Below, piece after piece: positions 58,797-64,000 of a stretch of 64,000 nt of DNA (its first letter is position 1; every line of letters begins with the position of its first letter). The stretch is from NIOZ-UU13 sp964444135 (GTDB lineage Bacteria > Planctomycetota > Phycisphaerae > Sedimentisphaerales > Anaerobacaceae). Below the pieces are notes generated by a model, which was given only the letters and a program-made list of their open reading frames with translations, was not told the origin of the DNA and did not search any database. The DNA lies in assembly GCA_964444135.1 (NCBI GenBank), contig CAYUFX010000012.1:1-64000 (forward strand), in the 5' to 3' direction. A program made the position numbers and the translations under genes.

Positions 58797-59921
58797 TCAT
58801 TTTGTACATTGCAAAACGGCTTTTGCGGCAGCGATACGGACAAATTTTGACTCATTTTGCAGCAATTGGGGCAGAAATTTTGTCAAAGTAGGTGTGCAAA
58901 TTTGGCCTATCGCCAGCGCTGTCAGCATATTTACACGTTCGACGGCCTCCATATCAAGGCTGCTGGTAAGGTTTTTCTCGAACACTTCGAGGACTTTGGG
59001 TTCGCCGATGGGGTCTTTGAACACACCGAGCTGTTCGGCTGCACCCAGCCGAATCTCTAAGATATCATCATCCAGCATTCTAATCAGGGCATTTTTTGCC
59101 TCCGGCGTGCCGAGCTTGCCCATTGCCCCTACACCCATAAGTCGCACGTCCGCATAAGCACTTATAAGCATCGTCCAAAGCTTCGGATATATCCGCTCAT
59201 CGCCGAGCATTGCTATGGCTTCCGCCGACTGATATACGACCCTGTCCTCTGAATCTTTGCTTTGCATGGTACGCCACAAGAGCTCTAAGGAGCCTTTATC
59301 GCCGCTCTTGCCTAATAGAAAAGCGGCGTTGGCCCTGACCGTCTGGTCGCTGCTGGCTATTGCATTTCGGAGTGATTCGAGATACTGAGCAGAGCCAAGC
59401 TTAATCATCGCATAAGCAGCGGCAGTCGTGACATTTGCGTCACTGTCTTTCAGTAATTGACTTACCGACCTTTTCGAAGGGGAATATTCCAAATCACCGA
59501 CAGCCAAAGCGGCGGCAAATCTGACCGGCATAGACTTATCATTTAGTAGTTGATGTACCTGAGGCATAAGTCTGAATTGCTCGGTGTCTGCAACCACTTC
59601 GAGGGCGCGAACCCTGACTAATGGGTCGTTGTCGGCCAAACCCTCCTGGATGATTCCCAGAGCTTTTGACCAGGGCGCACCTATGTTCGTAGCATTGAAA
59701 TCACGAGATGTTGTTTGCGATGATTCATCGCATCCGAAAGTAAATACTGCTAAGCAAGCAAAAAGCAAGGCCTGAAGGCAGAAAACAGAGCACAGAGGAC
59801 AGAGGACAGAAAACAGAGCAAAGAACTGGCTTCTGACTTCTGATTTCTGACTTCTGACTTCTGTCTTCTGACTTCTGTATAAGGAACCAAGTGTTTCAGT
59901 TTTTTTTAGCTCATGTTCCAT
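58797..59921 (-). CDS. HEAT-repeat lipoprotein with repeat-derived N-terminus
   Basis: 374 residues. From about 65 on, HEAT units follow (PLVRVRALEVVADTEQ, MPVRFAAALAVGDLEYS, QTVRANAAFLLGKSGDKGSL), ending RIAAAKAVLQC. A signal with lipobox (FACLAVFTFGC, about 53-63) precedes them. The first 40 residues (RSQKTEVRSQKSEVRSQ) are written by ACTTCTG-type tandem repeats. The ATG at 59921 overlaps the end of lnt by 11 bp, which favours its use. HEAT repeats bind proteins; the role is unknown. Confidence 0.8.
   Translation of the reverse strand: MEHELKKTETLGSLYRSQKTEVRSQKSEVRSQFFALFSVLCPLCSVFCLQALLFACLAVFTFGCDESSQTTSRDFNATNIGAPWSKALGIIQEGLADNDPLVRVRALEVVADTEQFRLMPQVHQLLNDKSMPVRFAAALAVGDLEYSPSKRSVSQLLKDSDANVTTAAAYAMIKLGSAQYLESLRNAIASSDQTVRANAAFLLGKSGDKGSLELLWRTMQSKDSEDRVVYQSAEAIAMLGDERIYPKLWTMLISAYADVRLMGVGAMGKLGTPEAKNALIRMLDDDILEIRLGAAEQLGVFKDPIGEPKVLEVFEKNLTSSLDMEAVERVNMLTALAIGQICTPTLTKFLPQLLQNESKFVRIAAAKAVLQCTK
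59826..59880. repeat. ACTTCTG/TTTCTG tandem repeat at the HEAT gene start
   Basis: Units CTGACTTCTGA, TTTCTGACTTCTGAC and TTCTGTCTTCTGACTTCTG follow one another, in the HEAT coding region near its N-terminus, and a GAGGACAGAGGACAGAA unit lies next to them (about 59795-59815). It is a tandem low-complexity repeat. Confidence 0.8.
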
Positions 59922-61698
59922 TTAGCTTCCCTGCTGAAAGAGTTTTGAATTTTTTGGTCCTGAAGAATCTTCCCGAAAGCGATACCATTATGAGCAAAAG
60001 AAGACAAACTTCACAGCAAAAACCTAACCATTCACCGAATTTGCTGAAAAAAGTTGTTCTTTTATCTATCATTATTCTGTCGAGGAACCAACCCGGCATA
60101 CCTGTTCTTGCCAAAGTCTGAGGAGGTAAATTGCCGGCCAAAAAACCGTATCTTATGCTTCCGGAACTGTCGATAAGGCAGCTTATTCCGGTATTAACGC
60201 TTCGCAGGATGGGAAGCCTGTTTTCGACGGCCCTGAAGGCACAAATAGCTGCGTGCTGGGCAAGTTCTGCGCTTGGCAGGACTTTTTCATCCTTGAACCG
60301 AACGAACCAGCCGTCGTTACTTATATTCACCAGCCAGTCCAGCCTCTTTGTTCCCTGCTTGTCCAGTGCAAATCTTCGGGCAATCTCAGGGACGGTGTCC
60401 TCGTAACAGATCATTACGCCGAATTTGTAAGCCTGGACTTCTGGGCCCTGGCCTGTCATTTCAAAAACGGTATATTCGCTGCCTGCATCGGACGAATAGT
60501 CGTGATTGTAGGGTGTAAACTTCATCAAAAAGTTGTAAAGCCAACGACAGCTTTTCCTGAACGGCATAAATTCCGAAAAGGGAATCAGGTGTATTTTATT
60601 GTAGCTCTCGGGAGCCTTTGTGCCATCTATGTTGTATAAAAAAGCCGAATTATATTTCTTGGCCAAATGGACTTCTAAATTCTCCCCGATTTCCGGCACA
60701 CCACCTAATGCACCCACCAGCACAAAAGCGGTATCTTTCGAATGTTCGCGAAGCCTTTTGTCGAAAACGTTCCAGGAATCTGATGGTTTCAAAAGCCGCA
60801 ACACTTCGGGATTTAACATTGCCTGCACCATCGTTTCGGGCCAAACGATTAGCTCGGCACCGGCTTGTGCACTTGCTTTACTTTGCTCCATCAATCCGTT
60901 GAATAAATCCTCGCTGGACTTGAATGACCTCTTGACCGACTGAGGAACGTTCGACTGTAAGGATGCAACATAAGGGCCGGGCTGAATGCATTGGTCTTCC
61001 TGGCTTATTCTCCATCGTCCGTAGATAATGGTGGCAATCACGGCGGAACATACCACCGCAGTTTTTATTAAATTGCTAATTTTGAAAATATTCTTCCAGT
61101 GGAACAAGCCATCCCCAAATCCTTCGGATTTGAGGCTGCCACCCATCGAGCATCGGGCATCGAGTATCAATTCAGCCAGCAAGCCATTGACCATCGCTAT
61201 CAGAAATGATATTCCAGCCGTGCCGAATATGTCCGCTATCTGGATAAGTGCAATATTGCGATACTGGCTGTGTGCCAGAAACCGCCAGAAAAAACCACCT
61301 AAAAAGATACCCTGCATCCGTTCGATGCCGACAACCAATACCGCCGAGGCAAGAAACAGCGGGATTTTCTTTGCTCTACAGAAGCGCAGACAAAGTGCCA
61401 GTATCGGCCAAAGCGCAGCGGTGTACAGACAAAAAGCAATCCAGCCGACAATAGTCACCGGAATCAACCAGTATAAATTACCAAGCCAGTAACAAAGTGA
61501 AATGATGTAGCTTACAAGAATCAAACGGCGGGGCTTGGCATTCGGCGAGCAGACCAAAATAAAAGGCACCAGCGACACCCACGCCAATCCAGACCAGCTT
61601 ATCGGTGCCTGAATCACCGTCAGCATAGCCGCACTGGCTATAAAGCCAAAAATAGCAGTTGGCAACTTTTGTACCATGGATATTTTGGTAATTTTCAA
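59911..61698 (-). CDS. lnt: Apolipoprotein N-acyltransferase
   Basis: 595 residues. Several N-terminal helices, then a nitrilase-type domain with the Glu-Lys-Cys triad: LIVWPETMVQ, YNKIHLIPFSEFMP and FGVMICYEDTVPEI. It adds the third acyl chain to lipoproteins, completing their sorting in Gram-negative-type envelopes. It is longer than the 510 residues usual, with extra residues near helices 5-6. The start may be at 61698 or at MVQKLPTAIF (61677). It overlaps the HEAT lipoprotein by 11 bp. Confidence 0.93.
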   Translation of the reverse strand: MKITKISMVQKLPTAIFGFIASAAMLTVIQAPISWSGLAWVSLVPFILVCSPNAKPRRLILVSYIISLCYWLGNLYWLIPVTIVGWIAFCLYTAALWPILALCLRFCRAKKIPLFLASAVLVVGIERMQGIFLGGFFWRFLAHSQYRNIALIQIADIFGTAGISFLIAMVNGLLAELILDARCSMGGSLKSEGFGDGLFHWKNIFKISNLIKTAVVCSAVIATIIYGRWRISQEDQCIQPGPYVASLQSNVPQSVKRSFKSSEDLFNGLMEQSKASAQAGAELIVWPETMVQAMLNPEVLRLLKPSDSWNVFDKRLREHSKDTAFVLVGALGGVPEIGENLEVHLAKKYNSAFLYNIDGTKAPESYNKIHLIPFSEFMPFRKSCRWLYNFLMKFTPYNHDYSSDAGSEYTVFEMTGQGPEVQAYKFGVMICYEDTVPEIARRFALDKQGTKRLDWLVNISNDGWFVRFKDEKVLPSAELAQHAAICAFRAVENRLPILRSVNTGISCLIDSSGSIRYGFLAGNLPPQTLARTGMPGWFLDRIMIDKRTTFFSKFGEWLGFCCEVCLLLLIMVSLSGRFFRTKKFKTLSAGKLNGT

Positions 61699-61702
61699 CT
61701 TT

Positions 61703-61924
61703 TTAACTTCTTAGACGTGGGAGTTTTCCACTTTTACGTAATTTAAAAAGTTGGTTCGCTACTTCCTTTGGTGTAAACTCCTCATCAGGTGTAAATTTTG
61801 CATTGAACCATTCAGTAAATTTCTCTAGAAGGTCTTTATCTTTTACTATCTGGTCGCTCGGTTTGTTAAATTGTCTATAATGGATTTTTAACTTTTCTAT
61901 TTTATGCTTTTCCCAACTTGCCAT
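61703..61924 (-). CDS. Small protein sharing the C-terminal domain of the adjacent methyltransferase
   Basis: 73 residues, helical, basic. Its end, FTPKEVANQLFKLRKSGKLP, lines up with FQPKQIIKHLIQMRKSAKLG in the methyltransferase next to it, and LLEKFTEWFNAKF with LLTLFSEKFNKRV. It overlaps the methyltransferase end by 28 bp and its stop lies just before lnt. It may be a stand-alone copy of that domain, perhaps DNA-binding. Confidence 0.7.
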   Translation of the reverse strand: MASWEKHKIEKLKIHYRQFNKPSDQIVKDKDLLEKFTEWFNAKFTPDEEFTPKEVANQLFKLRKSGKLPRLRS

Positions 61925-62952
61925 AATATTTTCTCCGAATTAGTTTTTTTCGACTTTCTTGAAATCGGATGACCTCGCAATGGGCCGAGTTTGGCACTTT
62001 TTCTCATTTGGATTAAGTGTTTGATAATTTGTTTCGGTTGGAATGGATTTTTTGTTGCTCCCACGCGTTTATTAAACTTCTCAGAAAATAACGTCAACAA
62101 CATAGGTTCATCTTCAAGTTGCTCGGTTGGAACCTTATTTTCGTGGTATAGCCATTTCAATTCTGCTTCGAGTTGTTCATTCCATTTCAGTTTGCCTTCA
62201 CCTTCTATAGCTAGGTTTCTACAGGACTGAATTCTTTCCTGGGATTTGCGTACGTATTCTTCGGATATGTCGATACCTGTAAAATTTCGCCCCAATTTGG
62301 CGGCAGCTATGGTTGTTGTGCCAGATCCGACAAATGGATCTAAAACCCAGTCGTTCTCATTTGAGCTAACGCGAATAATGCGGGCAAGAAGGCTTTCTGG
62401 CATTTGACATGGGAAGTCGGTTCGCTCCTCGAATGTCCCGCATACACGAGGATATTCATCCCAGACATCATCCGGCATTTTGCCTTCAGGGTAAGCTCTT
62501 TTATCTTTATACCTCCTCTGCCTGTCGGATATTACTCGAGTTACATCCGCGTTGAACGTGAAATGGTCTTTGTCCTTCACAAAGTATAGTATATGCGTGT
62601 GCGCGCGTGCGAATTTGGTTTTCATCTGCTGGCCGAAAGTGTAATGCCAGATGAGCCAGTTGCGCATAAAAAGGCCTAATTCGTCGCCTATGATTTTTAC
62701 ATTAGCGGCGTAATCATCGCCTATCGCTATATAGAAGGAGCCGTGTGGTTTTAACACCTTTTTGCAGATGCTCATCCATTCTTTTGTCCAGGCTATGTAG
62801 TTTTTCTTTTTGACCTTATCGTAGTATTTATCGTATTTGTAACCGATATTAAATGGCGGGTCGGCGAAGATAAGGTCGGCAAATGGCTCATCAACCTTGC
62901 CCAGAACCTCAATACAGTCGCCGCATATTATCTTGTTGAGTAGTTTCTGCAT
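61897..62952 (-). CDS. Beta-class DNA adenine N6 methyltransferase, with added C-terminal domain
   Basis: 351 residues. Catalytic DPPF in LIFADPPFNIGYKYDKYYD comes before the SAM site VLDPFVGSGTTTIAAAKLG, the beta-class order also found in CcrM. The C-terminal 100 residues hold a helical domain repeated in the next gene. No restriction endonuclease lies near, so it is an orphan and may regulate replication or expression. The target sequence cannot be read from the gene. Confidence 0.93.
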   Translation of the reverse strand: MQKLLNKIICGDCIEVLGKVDEPFADLIFADPPFNIGYKYDKYYDKVKKKNYIAWTKEWMSICKKVLKPHGSFYIAIGDDYAANVKIIGDELGLFMRNWLIWHYTFGQQMKTKFARAHTHILYFVKDKDHFTFNADVTRVISDRQRRYKDKRAYPEGKMPDDVWDEYPRVCGTFEERTDFPCQMPESLLARIIRVSSNENDWVLDPFVGSGTTTIAAAKLGRNFTGIDISEEYVRKSQERIQSCRNLAIEGEGKLKWNEQLEAELKWLYHENKVPTEQLEDEPMLLTLFSEKFNKRVGATKNPFQPKQIIKHLIQMRKSAKLGPLRGHPISRKSKKTNSEKILWQVGKSIK

Positions 62953-63026
62953 AGCGATATGTTATAGAGTGTTGCTGAGTTTGCAAGTGGAATCGAAGTT
63001 TCACTGGTTAATGTATGCTACAAGCA

Positions 63027-63380
63027 TCATCCTCCCAGTTTGTTGTCCGAAAGAGCTTTTTCCAGTTGAGCTGCCAATGGGGGCAGATCAACTGAAACGA
63101 TTTTCCAGATGATGTCAAGGTCGATATCGAAATAACCGTGAATCAGACGGTCTCTTGTCCCCGCAATTTGTCGCCACGTAATCTCCGGATACGTGTCTCG
63201 GCATTGGCTGGAAGTGTTCTTGGCTGCTTCGCCAAGAACCTCTAAAAGACGCACGATTGAAAGTGCGAGTTTCTCGTCCTTGTCAAGGTCGGCACGTTCA
63301 CAGTTCTGGGTAAACTCGACAGCCTTACGTTCGGCGTCAAGCATGTGACGCATACGAGTAACGTCTTCAGCTTTGAGCAT
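63027..63380 (-). CDS. hepT: HepT-like toxin (DUF86)
   Basis: 117 residues, helical. The RNase motif R-x4-6-H-x-Y is seen in RDRLIHGYF, after EVLGEAAKNTS and the WRQIAGTRD stretch typical of HepT. It overlaps the MntA gene by 14 bp. The pair forms a type VII toxin-antitoxin system, in which MntA adenylylates HepT at the Tyr to inactivate it. It lies 75 bp from the methyltransferase. Confidence 0.9.
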   Translation of the reverse strand: MLKAEDVTRMRHMLDAERKAVEFTQNCERADLDKDEKLALSIVRLLEVLGEAAKNTSSQCRDTYPEITWRQIAGTRDRLIHGYFDIDLDIIWKIVSVDLPPLAAQLEKALSDNKLGG

Positions 63381-63666
63381 ATTGCACCTCAGCCTCTCTA
63401 AGTACCTTGGCCCGAAAGTATCGGCTCAGGAAATTTGGAGTATGCAGGTCGACCTTTCGGCCGAGCAACTGCGAAAGTTCATCCTGCATATCAAAGAAAC
63501 TAAATCCCGGCACATGTCCGACCTGGAACTCTACCAGCACGTCAACATCGCTGTCGGGAGCAAAATCGTCCCGCAGGGCTGAGCCAAAAACAGAAAGTCG
63601 GCGGATATGATGCTGCTGGCAAAAATCAGCGATTTTGTCCTTTGGTATGACCAGGTTCTTATTCAT
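63367..63666 (-). CDS. mntA: MntA-like nucleotidyltransferase antitoxin
   Basis: About 99 residues. The minimal nucleotidyltransferase site is GSALRDDFAPDSDVDVLVEF, with the GSx10DxD pattern. The start is the ATG at 63666 (MNKNLVIPK); an earlier frame start at 63690 is less likely. It precedes and overlaps hepT, the usual order. MntA modifies HepT. Confidence 0.9.
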   Translation of the reverse strand: MNKNLVIPKDKIADFCQQHHIRRLSVFGSALRDDFAPDSDVDVLVEFQVGHVPGFSFFDMQDELSQLLGRKVDLHTPNFLSRYFRAKVLREAEVQYAQS

Positions 63667-63686
63667 CACGTAATGTAAAATACAAG

Positions 63687-64000
63687 TCATGAACTTTGTG
63701 GTTTGATTACCTTTTGTTCTTTGAATACTTTGCCGCTCAGGTAATCGGTGAAGGTTACCTTCACAGTCAACGGCTCGTCGAAACTTTTGACCTTGTCAGT
63801 TATATCGAACGTCAATCTGTAATTGATTTTTACCAGTGTGTCAAACCAGAGTTTTTTCAGCTCGTCCGGTTCTACGTGCCACTGGCCGAGCAGAGCCTGG
63901 TTCGCCTCTGACGAATCCAGGTCCCAAAGCTGGACGTCCACGGCTCCTGTGGCCTTTATTATATCACCCTCTTCATCGATGGGCTGTATATAGACAATCA
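63687..64000 (-). CDS. Hypothetical protein, cut by the window edge
   Basis: The C-terminal 104 residues of a protein that continues beyond 64000. The frame is open to the edge (ending IVYIQPIDEEGDIIKATGAV at the window side). The visible part is beta-rich (VKVTFTDYLSGKVFKEQKV) with WHVEPDELKKLWFDTLVKIN. No domain is recognised, and it has the style of exported planctomycete proteins. It ends 20 bp before mntA. Confidence 0.65.
   Translation of the reverse strand, partial: IVYIQPIDEEGDIIKATGAVDVQLWDLDSSEANQALLGQWHVEPDELKKLWFDTLVKINYRLTFDITDKVKSFDEPLTVKVTFTDYLSGKVFKEQKVIKPQSS

Noticed and set aside
59826..59880. CRISPR array at the ACTTCTG repeats
   Set aside because: The units are contiguous 7-12-mers without unique spacers of constant length.

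Overview
The window reads as a chromosomal segment of an uncultured planctomycete, most likely of the class Phycisphaerae (Sedimentisphaerales-like). This placement is inferred from gene style and was not computed. The clues are a prepilin-type protein with the GFTLIELLVVIAIIALL leader, small hydrophobic proteins beside mreB, an ECF sigma factor overlapping a membrane anti-sigma-like gene, a fused MetX-MetW enzyme, Lys-rich protein tails, and many short dispersed or tandem repeats between and inside genes. Peptidoglycan genes (mraZ, rsmH, ftsL, ftsI, mreBCD, mrdA, murD, lnt) are present.

Layout. 0-2.2 kb: two AT-rich genes, one encoding a TIR-domain protein, with repeat fossils between them. 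2.2-8.2 kb: a repeat-rich spacer, then on the minus strand a cupin and nucleoside transporter, a coiled-coil membrane protein, a ferritin-like protein with a small Cys protein, hisG, and a degenerate endonuclease III-like protein. 8.2-12.6 kb: nusA-infB-rbfA. 13.2-17.3 kb: a membrane protein divergent from pyrF, menG/ubiE and murD. 17.3-22 kb: an anti-sigma/ECF sigma pair, PilZ protein, S24-type repressor and pseudopilin. 22.3-28.2 kb: bioY, tRNA-Gln, a polyferredoxin, small conserved genes, a SIR2-like gene broken by one stop codon, exonuclease III, and an entericidin-like lipoprotein. 28.2-30.6 kb: a glycosyltransferase fused to a helical glycosidase-like domain.

30.8-39.5 kb is the best-organised operon: rrf2-cysK-cysE-nadA-metXW-metY-nifU-nifS. 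It joins cysteine and methionine synthesis, Fe-S assembly and the Fe-S enzyme NadA behind one promoter carrying a perfect inverted repeat. Just downstream, a PIN toxin/antitoxin pair is followed by a second, orphan copy of the nifS 3' end. Next comes a DUF2283 gene between a 26-nt copy of the tRNA-Leu 3' end and the intact tRNA-Leu. 41-47 kb: a BamE-like lipoprotein, two DUF4097 paralogues and proA-proB.

47.3-52 kb: a short division cluster (mraZ, small gene, rsmH, LysM protein, ftsL-like, ftsI) behind a promoter with MraZ-type boxes. It faces a convergent elongation cluster, mreB-mreC-mreD-mrdA (52.5-57.3 kb), with a decayed glycosyltransferase fossil at the junction. 57.4-64 kb: small and coiled-coil membrane proteins, lnt overlapping a HEAT-repeat lipoprotein whose N-terminus is written by repeat DNA, a beta-class DNA methyltransferase overlapping a small protein that repeats its C-terminal domain, a HepT/MntA toxin-antitoxin pair, and a gene cut by the window edge.

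A recurring theme is repeat DNA invading coding sequence while keeping frame (murD in three places, proB, the cupin gene, the HEAT lipoprotein, possibly rsmH and the proA tail). I found no CRISPR array, rRNA, complete IS element or prophage.
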